Of a DNA stretch of 64,000 bases, positions 1-12,810 are shown one piece after another (the first letter of the stretch is position 1; every line of letters begins with the position of its first letter). The position numbers and the translations under genes are program-made. Under the pieces are notes generated by a model, which worked only from the letters and a program-made list of their open reading frames with translations, searched no databases and was not told the DNA's origin. The DNA is from Gibbula magus. Taxonomy: Eukaryota; Mollusca; Gastropoda; Trochida; Trochidae. The stretch is taken from positions 32,960,656 to 33,024,655 of the forward strand of contig OW388291.1 of the NCBI GenBank assembly GCA_936450465.1, in the 5' to 3' direction.

Positions 1-1292
1 TCTGTTTCATATAATCAAACATATAAACAGTAATATAAGATATATAACCACCTTGCTAATCACTCATTCACGCTTCACTGCGCTTATTGGTCGCACTAGG
101 CGGGTTTGTTTATTGCTAGTCAAACACCAGGTTATAAAAGGTGTCTAATAAACAATTGCAGATGCCATTGTCTCGATTTTATGCTCATCTGATTCAGATG
201 TATAATGTATAATCTGTGACCTTTAACTAGTTTGATGTTTTTGGTGATAAATGGCAACTATGTGCTTTTCATTTTGATATCTGATGCTTTGAAAGTGACT
301 TATTTTAATCAGATTACAACTAATTGAGATACAACATCTTGAAAATAAATAAGCTTGCAAAAACCTGTTTAAATAGAATTATAGTTAATTGGTTAAAACT
401 TTTTCTAACTTTTTTTCTTGCTTCATTCTACTTTGAATGGTTCTGTACAAATTGTATTCCTGTATGTTCAGCATATGATACTACGCATAATAAAACATGC
501 ACATGTTTAGGTTGTCATTGATTGATAAATATCATTTTGAATTGTTTAAATATCGCAGTTATTATTCCCCAATCTTTGATGTGAAGAAAGCTGTATGTAG
601 TATAAACTATGGGTACGTTGTCCTTCAGTACTGAATAAAGATGATTATACAGACAATTCATGAAATAGATTCAGTAACACGTGAGTGAACAGTGGGGTTA
701 GCTGAAAAATGTCTGCAGTATACTGATTAGGCCGTTACACCAGTTACTGGATGTGGCCATTCATGTTTTGGATTAAGCCCATAACAAGGTAATTATTATT
801 TCAAAGGGGCTAAATGATTGTTTTCCTCGTGAACGTCACTCTTTTCCATCGAAGTCTCAACCACAAATATTCCGTTCAAATAGGTCTGCAATTATACGTC
901 AGTGGTTCATGGCATGCTATTGAAAAGTAGAATATTATATATCATCATTGATGTTTATCTAATGCATTTTAGGAAAAAATTCAAAATTGTTGTCACATCG
1001 TTTTTTTTGCGCGAGTTATGAGTTAATTCCAATTTGTTGGGGTTATCGATTTCTGAATGTCATACTTGGTAACCTCTTATTGCCACGTTATAAGTTATTA
1101 CTTTGGACTTTTACCCTATGGTTCAATAGAAAGGAAATTCTACCATAACTTTGTGAAATAGTCGTTTCTGATTGGCTACTGTGAAAAATCAGAGACTGCA
1201 TAATTTGGTTATACAGTGCTCTGTTTACTTTGTCTTTTGCGCAAGAATACGTGTGTTGCCAGGCAACAATAGCGAATGCATTAATTCATTGC

Positions 1293-1547
1293 ATGCTTGA
1301 ATATGTTTTAAGTGAGCTTTGCAATGACATAATAAATAATTTTGATAATAAATCTGAAACGGATGAAAATGAGCCCCGAAAGTTAACAATGCAGTTCGAA
1401 AAATCTGTCATTCAACAACTTGGCGTTGCAGAAACGTTCCTGAAGAAACTCAATTCGGATGACAAAAGGGTTAAAACCGGACAGTATATCACCCGGAAAC
1501 TGTCAGAATGTAGAATAAACTTACCTAAAACTTTATTTACAAAGTAA
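1293..1547 (+). CDS. Unrecognised short open reading frame (84 aa), possible exon or decayed element
   Basis: The frame is open from about 1230 but its first ATG is at 1293, giving 84 aa: MLEYVLSELCNDIINNF at the start and RKLSECRINLPKTLFTK at the end. It is hydrophilic and rich in Lys, Asp and Glu, with a middle stretch EKSVIQQLGVAETFLKKL that could be helical. Base composition is more balanced than the surrounding AT-rich DNA. I do not recognise the family, and there is no clear promoter, splice signal or duplicated copy that preserves it. It could be part of a gene exon, a transposon relic or chance. Confidence 0.2.
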   Translation: MLEYVLSELCNDIINNFDNKSETDENEPRKLTMQFEKSVIQQLGVAETFLKKLNSDDKRVKTGQYITRKLSECRINLPKTLFTK

Positions 1548-3930
1548 CTACTCTGTCAATTTTGAAAATACTGCAGAAATTATCCCGAACGCTGACGCCG
1601 GTTGCAAAACGCTATCGTCTACTAGAGTGACCATCCTTTAATGCATTCGGAAACTTTCGCTTTTTTCCGAAACCTTATAACAAGCCACGTCATTCGTGAT
1701 TACCAAATAGGTCATATCTGTATAAAAGGCGGGCCGTGGAATTTCTGCACGGTGTCGAATGACAAATCACTTCCGATTCAATGCGTCTGAATATAGTCCA
1801 ATACTAAATCGTTGATGTGGTAGAATGGAGATATAATTATTATAGCTTATATTATAGATTATAGATTATTATAGATTATAGCTCTAAATTATCCATTTAA
1901 AGCCGCACACTACGCGTTATGAAATTATTAATTACTAATTAAATTTAGAGATATAATAATTCCGTTATATGTCGCTGATTTTCAAACAATATGTTTATCT
2001 CCTAAATATCCTAACTTTAAATTTGTTTAAACATCACATTCAGGACTACTAATATGGTGTTTATAGAGAATTATATTTCAAAGCATCAAACGAAAACTGT
2101 TAACGGCATATGTATACATAGTCTACAGCTCATGTAAATGTAATTAAATCAGGCTTTTTATACACAAAGGAAATTGAAAAAAAATATTGTCACAAATTCT
2201 TCGATTCAGTAGTTTCATACAGTTTAGTTTCCCAGATCAAGTCACATGGGAATGTCTATTGCCTACAATAATGGACTACAAAGACACAGTTATATGTTAG
2301 CTAAACAACATGAATAAAATATTCCTACAACATCACATAATATCACTTTAAACCCTAATAGTAATACAAATTGACTCTGTGTTTCCAATCATGATTTTCA
2401 AAGGCTTAAAAACAAACGTATCGTTTCCTTGATTCCCTGCCATGATCAAAGTTATTCAATCGTTTGAAAAGTTAGATTATAACAAATAACAAAGCCTTTT
2501 TTACAAAGCATGGAGCACAAACAATTGACATTGTGTTGGAACTTATTGTACTTTTACTTGGAACGAGAGTTCATTTTACAAATCATTTGTAAAGCGAATT
2601 ATTCCATCAATGTATCCAATAGTAAAACTTCGCCCTGAACACGGGCTCGTTTTTTTCTGATGGCAATGACTCTAATGAAATTCCAAATGTGCCATAAAAC
2701 TTAGGAAAAACGAAGGGATAGCCCTCACTATTGCGGGGGCAAAACACAAATTATTATCCACGTGGTACTTCGTAAAGGGGTTTCATAACAAACTGTTCTG
2801 ACACATATGTGTCATAACACCTTCAAGTAATGTCATTGGCTAACGATGAACTTTGACACTGCCTGGACTACTTTATTCATTTATAAAACGAACGTGAATT
2901 CATTCATGAATTGCAAGTATTTTACGACAACACTTATAATTAATATATATCTCATTGTTCAGTTGATTCAGCAACTCGTACTCACCGCAATGGTTGATTT
3001 TAATGAATAATTAACAAATAGGCTACACCATGACTAGAGCAGAGCTTATAAGCACAAAGTTTAAGATGCAGCAAGAGTGTTTGCTCTCACGCTTACCGTT
3101 GGGAATGACATTGCACCAAACGCTCAGTATCTCGGTGAAAATAGCGTGTTCGTAACAGTGCACAGTGAATTTACTCTCACAAGGCAAAAACAACCGAAAG
3201 GAAAGCCATTTCAACGGCGATGTTCATCGCCAAGGCTCGAGACAAAGCAAAATTATTTCACTCCGGACATAAACTTGATATGAAAGGGAAAGCTCGTTAG
3301 ATATCCTATAATTATTACTCATTTCGTCACATGACATATTGTGTCGTATAATGATATTTACATCTTATAAGCTAACGGCAGAGACATGTATCTATACATT
3401 TTGAACATGACATCATTGAAGGGAAAGGATTTGAAACAATATCAGAATGTCAAACTTGTGACATCTCACAGGAATAACATTATATAGACTAAGTTAGGAA
3501 TTGTCACGTCTAAGCCAAAAATAACCCTGAATTACCATCATCTGTATATATATATTTCAGGTTTTCGCTGTTCTCTTTGTGTAACCCCAATATTGAATTG
3601 TCATGTTCTTTGGTTTCCGTTACCCAGTGACAATACGAAACTGCTGTTGCTTATTGATGAAGCCTGATAATTTGACTGTCATGTTGCAAAGTCTAAAGTA
3701 AACCTGAAAGAAATAGTTAATTATGAACTCAAAGTTGCTGTGGTTTTCAAATAAATAGTTAAGGACCTTTCTTCTTTTAGATAGTTTCATAAATCTCATG
3801 AAAAATGGAAATAAATTTGTTGTTTCAACTTCAGGCGAGTTGTGCTTCACTGACCTCTGATATAAGAAAACGATTTTCATCTCATTGTATTTATTGTGAA
3901 TTAACAAAGTTAAAGAATATCTTTGGCATC

Positions 3931-4016
3931 AATGTGTCGACACAAAAACACAGGGAATAATGTGATATTGCCAAATGTGTCGACACAAAAACACAGGGAA
4001 TAATGTGATATTGCCC
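3931..4016 (+). repeat. 43-bp tandem duplication
   Basis: Two back-to-back copies beginning AATGTGTCGACACAAAAACA, separated by exactly 43 bp and almost identical, so recent. Each contains the palindrome TGTGTCGACACA. Confidence 0.92.
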
Positions 4017-6242
4017 AACCCATGTATTTGGTGATCAAACGGTTTTGATATGAAGTTGTGAATAACTTTTTTCGATTAATCATAATTATATTAAAATTCA
4101 TACTTTATTAACCATTGACATATATTGTCCTTTTGTAAAAAATATCTGTCATTGATTGATGTATCTATACATCAATATTCATTTGGTAAGTTCCTTTCGC
4201 AGAAAAGGTCATCAGGTAAATCAGTAACTTTATTGTCTATAATGTGTCTAAGTTGAGTGGTTGATCACTTCCTGGTTTTGAATTGGTTTGCTTTGATAGT
4301 TGTCTAATAAATCGATTATGAAAATGTCACTCCTTTTCTAAATGGAATACATTAATTCACCGTTTAAAACGATGTTGGCATTATAAACGTTTTCCTCTTA
4401 ATGAAGCAGAAATGTCAAAGTGCACAATGTCTTCAGAAGATATCATTATTATCAATGTATTTCATGCCTTCTTTCTAACTGTACTTAAATCAGTGATATG
4501 TTTATAATTCAAAACAAATGAACAGAAACTGTAAACTATATTGCATATACAATACAGTCACCAAACAGAATACTATTTGATTTAGAAGTGTAGAAATACT
4601 CCTGACACATCAACGACATGCTTATAAAAATAGTAAAATTCCGACCTCCCAAACTGACTTTAATCTGACAAGAATAAGATTACTGTTGAAAACCTTTATC
4701 AGATTATGAGCTTAGAGCACGCCTTGCTATTATAAAGAATTGGTCCCAGACATATGGACTGAGACTTTGTAAACTCTGTGATATCATTACAAGTAATTAG
4801 AGCATATTTGAACTTCTTACATGTTATCAAGTGAACTAGAATTTTCTCATTGCAAGAGTATTGCCTGACGACAAATGTACCATGTCAACTAATATTAGGT
4901 TAATGTTAAGAACAGGGCTACCTTAGTTCACGCTCATCGTTTGACATTAGCATATTGTTGCATGTCGTCAATGATTGTGTCACTTAAGTGAAAGTAGTAG
5001 TTCTCAGTGTAGAATGACATGGTGCTACACTCGGTGAAAGTACAATTTCTATCATAATGATAAAGGCAACAATTTATCCTTGAAAGAATGTGTTGATATT
5101 TCCAATTTTGACATCAGATTATTGGACAATGACATGATGGCATGTTACTGTTTTCTCCGCATTTTACAATATGTTTTTATGCATTTTACGATCACCTTTC
5201 AGACATTTACAGCTGCAATATTAATATATCATGTCTTTAGTTTTCAAAAAAAAACCTTGTAGACTGACATAAAAAAAGAGAAATACTAATACTAAAGAAC
5301 CGTTAATAGCTTTGATAGAATACATGTTAAAATTAAACAAAATAAATAGTGGTGTTACAATAATAGTATATATTTCATCACTTATATATTTTTTTAAAAC
5401 AGAACAAAGAACGAGTTTGAAGTCTTGTGGGCGTATCTGGATTAAGTAGAAGTCTTTGAAGTGCATTTAGAAGTGGAATACGAAAGAAAGATAAAAAAAA
5501 ATACTGGATAAGGAGTAAGCATTATAAAAATACAATACTCAAAATCCGGAACTGGTATATGTTTACAATAAAAAAAGGTATCCAATAAATCTTGGTTAAG
5601 TAGATGCTTGAATGTCCAGCAATTAATTTATAAGTGACTTGTACGTGATGGTTTTGTGACTGAGACAACTCGGAAACCAATGTGAGGCCAGGATGATCCT
5701 CCTTGAGCAGCAACACTTGTACTACATTGTTTGACAACGATAATATTCTAACGAATCAGGGGTAATACAAGTTGCCTTAACGTACTGTTGTTTCAATTAT
5801 ATGATTGTGTTTAATATCTTTCTTCCCACACTCCATTATAACCTTCATAAACTGTATATGCGTGTTAAAACAACAGTCTTACATATAAATGAAATGAAAA
5901 GTGCATTCGAGTTACTTATAATCAACTTTAAATGATACCTTCATCTGCTCGCGAAAAAAGGTTTTTAAAAAGTATTTGACAATTTGTGACATTCACTTGC
6001 TCATGGGAATTGACTGTCGTTTTCCATAACACCTTCTTTGTCATTATATCAACTGTTGAGAGGAGGAAGTTGAATTGACAAGGCTCATTAAAAAGTGCTT
6101 CCGTTTGCCATGTCTCTATAGTCTCAACTCAAATAAAAAAAAGACCAATTTCTAGAATGATAGCATCGACATTAAGAGTGTAAATTATCAGAGCATGTAT
6201 TGTGAGTTAAGCTAAATAAATCAGCTGTTGCAGTCACTTTAA

Positions 6243-6591
6243 AGGGGCAGTAGCACGTTTTTTCGCTCAAATAAGTCAATGAAATTGAAAAATAATTTCA
6301 CCAATCGTAAAACACCCTTCTCTCTTCGGAAAATCAAGTTAAAAGTGAGTGTACATGGCTCAGTAAAACCATGGGGGTCGTTTTTGTCATTCGAAATAAT
6401 AAAATGTGTTCACAAGAAAATGGCCGCCATGCAATTCTTGCTTTAAACGCAACACTGTTATCACTACTACGAATAATTGGTTTGTGTGATAGGATGTTTT
6501 ACCCTCTAGAGTAAATTCAAAAGGCACAAACTATCATTATAAAAAGGAAATTTGAAAAAATAAATTTTGACAAAAACGTGCTACTGCCCCT
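6243..6591 (+). mobile_element. TTAA-flanked MITE, copy 1
   Basis: A 349-bp element with TTAA on both sides (6239-6242 and 6592-6595) and terminal inverted repeats beginning AGGGGCAGTAGCACGTTTT. A TTAA duplication points to mobilisation by a piggyBac-type transposase (inference from family knowledge). There is no coding capacity. A second, inverted copy is at 45155-45507. Internal matches include the GGCCGCCAT block and GGGTAAAACATC-like sequence. Confidence 0.85.
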
Positions 6592-8799
6592 TTAAGACAC
6601 AACTCATTGCATTGGATAATCCTGCCTTTTCATCATTCTGATTATTCACACTTTAAACAAGAAGAAGATTCAGAAGTCATATTACATATTGCGCCATTCC
6701 AATTGTTGCTCATTGGAACTGAATGTCATGTTTCATAACACATTCTTTTTCATAGATTCAACTTAGAAGAGGAGGAAAATTAATTGAATGTATCGTTCAA
6801 AAGATGTTCCTGTTTGTTGTGTCTCTGTCATCTGATCTCAGGTAAATGATACCAACTTAAAGAATGATAGCATCGACAGTAGTCAGGATTAAATAATGTT
6901 TTATATATAGCTATAAGTGAGTTGTAATAAAGATAACACTTTTCAACCGTACATGGACATTTACCACTAATATTTATGAGAGCATTGGCATTTCGTAATC
7001 AAAATTAACTGTATTAAACATCCGTATGGATATTTAGATAGTCCTTTTTTCTGCTTGCGTCAATAATTTAATCAATGAAACATGTGTCTTTCTTTTATTC
7101 TTTAAACTTAAAAACCTAAAAAAATCAGTCGCAGAGTTACCTCCTTTGATATCTGGCGGTAAACTCCATGTCACATTTTGTTGTTTCTCAGTGCGTAGAG
7201 TTTTTAATCACAAAGCAGAAACCTTAAAACCTTTATATCTGGTCTGAAATTAGAGAAATAAGTTTAAATAATAGAGTAATAAATTCGTTGCACGCCTCAG
7301 AAAAAAATATGTAAGAATAAAAATGTATGCTACCAACCATGTATGAAGTCGTCGCTGTCCTTGTGATTATGGTAGCAGGGTGTTATGTGTAAAGTTGCCG
7401 TCGGGAGACCAGCTGATGCTTTAACATTGCCAACATCTACAGATTAACTTTACAACGAATTGGCTTCATTTCGTTTTTGATGAACATCCTATAATGTCAG
7501 GTATATGCCGGTGAATAGGAAACCTGACATCGTAATTGACAATGGCAAGAATATGAAAATAATCCCAAACATATTGTGTTATTTCTGTTTCGAAAATTGA
7601 CAATTACAGTGAACTAGTTTTTTCAAAAACACTTTCATTTCGTATCACAAGTAATGATTGTATGCGTCTGCCGTTGTAACAGTTTCATTGGCCAGTTATG
7701 TGGTTAACCATTTGACAAATTATTATCCCTACTCTTACATTATCTGGTATGGAATGGGGTTTAAATGTGATATATCTCGTTAGTTTAAACCTTTGAAACA
7801 TTAGTTATTTATGTGTTAAAACTCAGTCCGTTCCATGGACCAGTCACTCTTTGTGACATTTGTTACATGATTAGTGAAAATAATATTTTCTAAAGTTAGT
7901 CTTGTTAATAAACTGAGACAGAACAAAGAAGGCTTTATGCAAGCATTTCTGTCTGAATGAGGTACATTTTACGGGATATTCACTGGAGGTATTAATATCA
8001 TTAAACCATAATTTTAGTCTTTTTGAAGCTATTATTTAATTTTAAAATCCTTTGAAAATGTTACCTCAATATTTCCTTTGGAAATATCAAATGTCCTATT
8101 AAAATTATATTGAAACTTTTTAGAATTGTATTTCTTTCGTTAATTCACTCTTCCAGAAATGAATCTTTGTGCTATCATACAACTTAAAAGTTTCAATTCC
8201 TCTCCTATTTTCTCATTCCATTGCTCCTTTACCCAACCACTCGATAACTAGATTGCCATGCAATGCTTTTATCCGAACGCACAATGTGTCTTTTGGAAAA
8301 ATGATAAAGGAAAGCAAGAAAATGGTGACTATATCTTGTCACTCTTTCCGCAATGTATGAGAATCTACTTCGAATCAAAGGATTTGATTGTCGGTTAAGG
8401 GTTTCAGTGATATATTACTGTAAGCTGCAGCTGATGTCAGCTTTACCACGAGGAACAGAGCATACAGACTGTAATACTCATTCCTCAGATGATAGGAACA
8501 AGTTCTTACTGCTTTCCTGTTCTTCTAACTTCCTCACATTCACCATATGACGGAGCGAGCATATTGCCCATTCTCGTTGCCGTTAGAACATGGTTTCCAT
8601 GCTAGACTGGTTCGTTTGAAGGTGGAGATGAATCTTAACTAATAGCTCGTTAGAGTTGCATTTCCCCACAATTTCAAAATCATATCGTGTAAATGAATCT
8701 TACAAATCCAAATGACATTATCAGCCTCCGGGAACGTTATGATAAGCAGAAATGCAATAGATGTATTTAATTTACCTTTTTATGTTAAGTGAGTGAACT

Positions 8800-8985
8800 G
8801 TTCTTTGTTCATGTTGTATAGTCCGAAAATAAAGCTAAGACATATATTACCTGTATGTGTAAGTGGTAATGTTTCTTGTTTATTTTGTATAGTCAAGAAA
8901 TAGCTAAGACATAATATTATATTACCTATGTGTGTGCACTGTTTCTTGTTCATGTTGTATAAGAAGGATATAGATTTATTATGTA
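8800..8985 (+). repeat. Short tandem repeat, three units of about 65-75 bp
   Basis: TTGTTCATGTTGTATA-type sequence recurs near 8805, 8875 and 8945, each followed by AATAGCTAAGACATA-like sequence and TATTACCT. A related inverted piece lies at 16.43-16.58 kb. Confidence 0.7.
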
Positions 8986-8999
8986 CGCTCAACAGTTAC

Positions 9000-10300
9000 A
9001 TACATCATATAACAGAATTGAGACTGCGCCCAAACAACAATAACTAGACTTCAGCAACGAAGGATACAAATAGGCCAGACCAATGACAGCATAATAATAG
9101 GAAAACCGAGGGTTATTAACGCCAAAGAAACATGCACTGTCGTACTTTACATCTGTGTAAGCATTTCGTCACTGTGATGTCATCAACAGCTTTAGACTAA
9201 CATTATGTGGCCAGCGGAAGTACAGTTAACAGACATGTTTGGGAACACGCTATTCAATTACACTGCCCTTCTACAAGTCAGTGTAACCCCCATACACCCA
9301 GGGTCACAGGAGACTTCCTTTCTGCGAGTAATGTCAATACCATGCACGACTGTCCTACTTCGAGCACTTGTTTAACCATCTGCATTGACAAATAAGGAAA
9401 GGGAAAATCATCTATCGCCAAGTCAACAAAACAGTTTTTCAAGCACACATTCGAGACATCATCAATAACGTCATCTGACTCGACTTGTCAAAGAGTTCAA
9501 TCAAAGCACTGGCTGCCATTGGAGATAGTGTACCAGAACTAAGTATTATAATATTGCCTTCTATTTTGTTTTAAAAATTCTGTTTGTTCTGCAAATTGAC
9601 ATTTACCCCCAGTTTCATGTGTAAACTAAACTGCGTTTACTGTACATGGCAGTTTTGAGGAATTGCGAACAAAACATGGTCAAATGAATCGTCTATCAAA
9701 CGTGTATAACTTAATTTATCTGATATATCTGTTACCGTTGATAACACCAAACAAATGTTGGTATACTTTCTTTTGCCCGTGTGTTTACATGTAGTTGTAT
9801 TTATATATTTGATATGGTTTTGTTCTTCATGAATGATTCTCAGGAGCTCATTTAAAAATTGTATGTAAGTATTGCATCTCAAAGACAAGTCGAAATGTCA
9901 ATCGATGTTACCATATGTTCAATTGAACCATTGAAAACGGTACTGAAGTTAGTTAACGTGTCCGAAAAAGCCAGTATTTTACAGCTCTAATTCTAATCTA
10001 AAATAAAACTAATTTTGTGATCCTAATGTATTGCATTATAAGCAGGAAAATGATATCAATGATAATTCTTATTAATTTGCTGCAGTATTGTACTCAAATG
10101 CCACTGGGTCAAACCCTTGGATTGAGTTATTACGCTAGGTGTGGAGCTGGCTATCATAAATTGTTCTCGTTATTTGTATCGTTGTTCTTACACTAGATGT
10201 TATGACTTTGCATTTGAAAAGGTATGCCAACAAATTATCATTAGATTTGAATGTAATTATCACAAAAGCCATGTGTTATGATATTCATTCGTCTAACAAC
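9000..10300. other. No gene seen; between left arm and minisatellite
   Basis: AT-rich sequence without recognisable coding, RNA or element ends. A 62-codon frame at 9207-9395 is slightly GC-richer but has no family resemblance that I can name. Confidence 0.5.
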
Positions 10301-10301
10301 A

Positions 10302-10507
10302 TTGTATTCACAAACACTATTCACAAACTCTGTATTCACTAACACTGTATTCACAAACACTGTATTCATTAACACTGTATTCACAAACACTGTATTCACT
10401 AACACTGTATTCACTAACAATGTATTCGCAACCCCTGTATTCACAAACACTGTATTCACAAACACTGTATTCACAAACACTGTATTCACAAACACTGTAT
10501 TCACTAA
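10302..10507. repeat. 15-bp minisatellite (TGTATTCACAAACAC), about 13-14 copies
   Basis: Unit TGTATTCACAAACAC with common variants (CACTAACAC, CATTAACAC, CGCAACCCC). As 15 is a multiple of three, several frames on both strands stay open and give periodic pentapeptides (for example FTNTV or YSQTL). These frames have no other coding support. The last four units are nearly identical, suggesting the right side expanded most recently. Confidence 0.92.
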
Positions 10508-11541
10508 GGCTATATAATGCAGTATATCCGGATCTATTATATACAAAAGTCACCCAAAGTAATAAACTTGGTTTGAATCATCACAAATTCTTATTCTTAT
10601 TATACTCGAAGAAGGTGTATTATATTTCAATTAGTTCAAACATTTAATGGCAGATCAACAACAAGACTTTGCGGCATAATCGTCGCATTTATTACTTGTC
10701 TGGTGATAATTACTCACACTTGATCAAATGTCAGTGTGTCAACTTCACACCACTACACACGAGTGATAGGATTTTAAAGAAAGGTCACAGTGACAGTGAT
10801 AGTAATCGATAAATTAACATAGCAAATGTTTTTACTTTGGTATATTACCCTCAAATGAATGATGCAAGTGTTTTTAACAATCCGATTGAGACTGTAGGTA
10901 TATAAGTAGCTGACAATTGATGAACATCTTGGTGTTTAAACTCTTAATCAACATATCTTTATTAACTAACATGAAGAGGACACACTACATCAACAAATAA
11001 TACGTTAGTGTATTTTCAATTTATAGTTTCATAAGTGATGTATGTGTTCATGTGATGTATCACATATATACTTATTAGAATTGGCATCTTATTTCAAAGA
11101 TATGATCTTTATCTTATAAACGTTTTCGGAAGAAATATTGTTAGTTCCCAAAACAGTGCATTTGCTTATTAATCCTTTTGTATATTGCTTGTAATTTTTG
11201 GAGCAGATTGTGTTTAGTGTCCTTTTCATAATGGATTTTAAGTGATACAACAGTCACTTCTCCGGTTACATAGGTTGGTAGATACAAACATGATCAACTT
11301 AACACGTTTCGTGCTTCATTATAAATAACATTTTTTTTAAAATGATAAGCATTATAATGATTATTCATTGTTACTACCCCATTTATATCAGCATGTGAGG
11401 ACTATGATCAATTTATATTCCCCAAAATATGACGTCAAGCAAGTATTGTATTGACAAATCACTGTATACCTGAGGTACAAATTGATTTCTTTTGGAGGCA
11501 TTATTATTCTTTCTTTCCTTGTATGATATGAGATACGTTAA

Positions 11542-11681
11542 GGAGAAAACATGACTCCGAGGTCTTCTGCTCTGAGAATAACCTGAAGGGAGGGATAAAG
11601 CCCCGAGGGCGTTAGCCCGAGGGGCTATCCCGACCTTGAGGTTATTCTCAGAGCAGAAGACCGAGGAGGAGTGTTTTCTCC
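11542..11681. repeat. Long near-perfect hairpin in composite element copy 1
   Basis: Arms of about 68 bp around a 4-base GTTA loop. The outer ends are GGAGAAAACATGACTCC and GGAGTGTTTTCTCC. The arms include CTCTGAGAATAACCT and its complement. Confidence 0.88.
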
Positions 11682-11951
11682 AGCTTATAAACCGTCAACT
11701 ATCAAAATTTACGAGTTATAATTTCGGACGCTCAAAGGGCCTAATTCCTCCGCTTAGACCATTTTAAAAGCAGAAGACGAAGGAGGAATGTTTTCTTCCT
11801 ATTTATAAACGTCAAATGTAAAAATTTACATTTTATAATTTTTGATTCCCAAATCGTGTTTTTATAAAGGGTATGTCGCCCTCGGTTGCGTTATATCGAG
11901 GCAAAGAAGGTATGACTATAAATGGAGTAATTCAACTCCGCTCATCATCTC

Positions 11952-12027
11952 GGTCTGCATAGCCGAGCGGTCTAAGGCGCCAGTTTAGAGAGCGAAGGGT
12001 GCCAGGTTCGAATCCGGCTAGTTCAAC
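11952..12027 (+). other. tRNA-Leu-like segment with A and B boxes (SINE-like head)
   Basis: Perfect RNA polymerase III internal promoter boxes: A box TAGCCGAGCGG (11960-11970) and B box GGTTCGAATCC (12005-12015). The sequence TCTAAGGCGCCAG resembles the D-arm to anticodon region of a leucine tRNA. The acceptor ends do not pair and the anticodon region is degenerate, so this is a tRNA-derived piece of a mobile element rather than a working tRNA gene. It could still be transcribed by polymerase III. Confidence 0.75.
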
Positions 12028-12280
12028 TTGGAAATTTTTAACTTTGTATAATTTTCGATAATAATTGCTGCTTGTTGGCTATTGCGTTGCAAGTCTGAAA
12101 CATTATTCTAAGTCCATTTCCAGGTCTTACTTTAAAAAAAACCTTAGGTTCAGGTCTTACTTTCAAAAGTAAAACCTCATACCGGGTTATTCTCGGAAGT
12201 AAGACCTCATTAGAGGTTATTCCAAGAAAAGAAGATACCTACAAAACAACAGACAGAATCCGACCTAGGTTTATAATGAA

Positions 12281-12613
12281 AGATATCAATGTGGACCTCT
12301 GTATTTGTTGATATCCTAACTAGCCAAAACGTTGTGACATTGTTAAAGCTGACTTATTTCATTTCCTGAACCTGTCAATGAATTTAAATGTTTTGTTGAA
12401 ACTAAATTTGACCTTAAACTTCATTTCCATAAATAGTGCTAAACAAAGTACTGCCCTTAGAACTATGTTTCAAAGAATTTATTGTAATATGAGATTACTG
12501 GAATATTACCGAGAACCCATTTTTACAACAAACATACCCTTATCCCGATGACCAATTTAGAATATATGAGTTTCCCTTAATGATAGATATCCATCGATGG
12601 GTGTGAATTCTGA
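12281..12613 (+). repeat. Dispersed segment present three times
   Basis: Begins ATCAATGTGGACCT and runs to CGATGGGTGTGAATTC. Related copies in the same orientation are at about 41865-42220 and 54081-54410, sharing CTGTCAATGAA, TCCTTAGAACTA-like sequence and AACAAACATACCCT. Each copy is flanked by different insertions, which lets those insertions be delimited. Confidence 0.75.
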
Positions 12614-12717
12614 ATTAGGAGACATTTCTGACTACAAATAAAATCCTTTTATACTGGATGATTGATGATGTCAATATACACTGTTAACCATTATGTTATT
12701 ATCCCCCTCCAACATAG

Positions 12718-12719
<2 letters not shown>

Positions 12720-12752
<33 letters not shown>
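12720..12752 (+). repeat. Poly-G tract, 33 bases
   Basis: Uninterrupted G run preceded by CCCCCTCCAACATAGTTG, so the C-rich and G-rich ends can also pair. Exact length is likely to be unreliable in any assembly. Confidence 0.9.
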
Positions 12753-12753
<1 letters not shown>

Positions 12754-12767
12754 TATTGAAATGGGCT

Positions 12768-12809
12768 CCGTCCGTCCGTCCGTTCGTTCGTCCGTCCGTC
12801 CGTCCGTCC
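12768..12809 (+). repeat. CCGT tetranucleotide microsatellite
   Basis: About ten CCGT units with two CGTT variants in the middle, between the poly-G tract and the 152-bp array. Confidence 0.9.
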
Positions 12810-12810
12810 C

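Larger units (their letters stand above)
700..8990 (+). repeat. Left arm of a large imperfect inverted duplication
   Basis: Blocks here match the right arm in reverse complement and in mirrored order. 705-850 matches 28.26-28.44 kb (and 29.28-29.46 kb). 2.17-2.33 matches 28.69-28.85. 3.34-3.48 matches 27.24-27.39. 4.60-4.79 matches 26.65-26.83. 5.54-5.76 matches 24.89-24.93 plus 21.65-21.83. 5.96-6.20 matches 21.17-21.40. 7.44-7.76 matches 19.58-19.92. 8.27-8.70 matches 16.65-17.05, and 8.78-8.90 matches 16.43-16.58. Sequence between blocks is non-coding AT-rich DNA that has diverged or been interrupted. Identity by eye is about 75-85 percent in matched blocks. Confidence 0.75.
11537..12276 (+). 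mobile_element. 740-bp hairpin plus tRNA-like composite element, copy 1
   Basis: Begins GTTAAGGAGAAAAC and ends CCTAGGTTTATAA. In order it holds a long fold-back (11542-11681), a second shorter echo of the same sequence (near 11745-11800), a tRNA-like segment (11952-12027) and a tail with repeated AGGTCTTAC-type motifs. Copy 2 at 51886-52617 matches throughout with roughly 17 substitutions and one 8-bp indel by eye, so both are young. The flanks differ between copies. No protein-coding frame is recognised. The lack of an obvious target duplication leaves the mobilising mechanism open. Confidence 0.8.

Noticed and set aside
1721..1729. TATAAAAGG promoter (also TTATAAAAGG near 131)
   Set aside because: TATA-like words are common in AT-rich DNA and no recognisable gene starts downstream.
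10241..10647. Overlapping 75-101 codon frames with pentapeptide repeats
   Set aside because: They are by-products of the 15-bp minisatellite, open on both strands at once.
11952..12027. Functional tRNA-Leu gene
   Set aside because: A and B boxes are perfect but acceptor and anticodon stems do not pair, and the segment is part of a duplicated mobile element.
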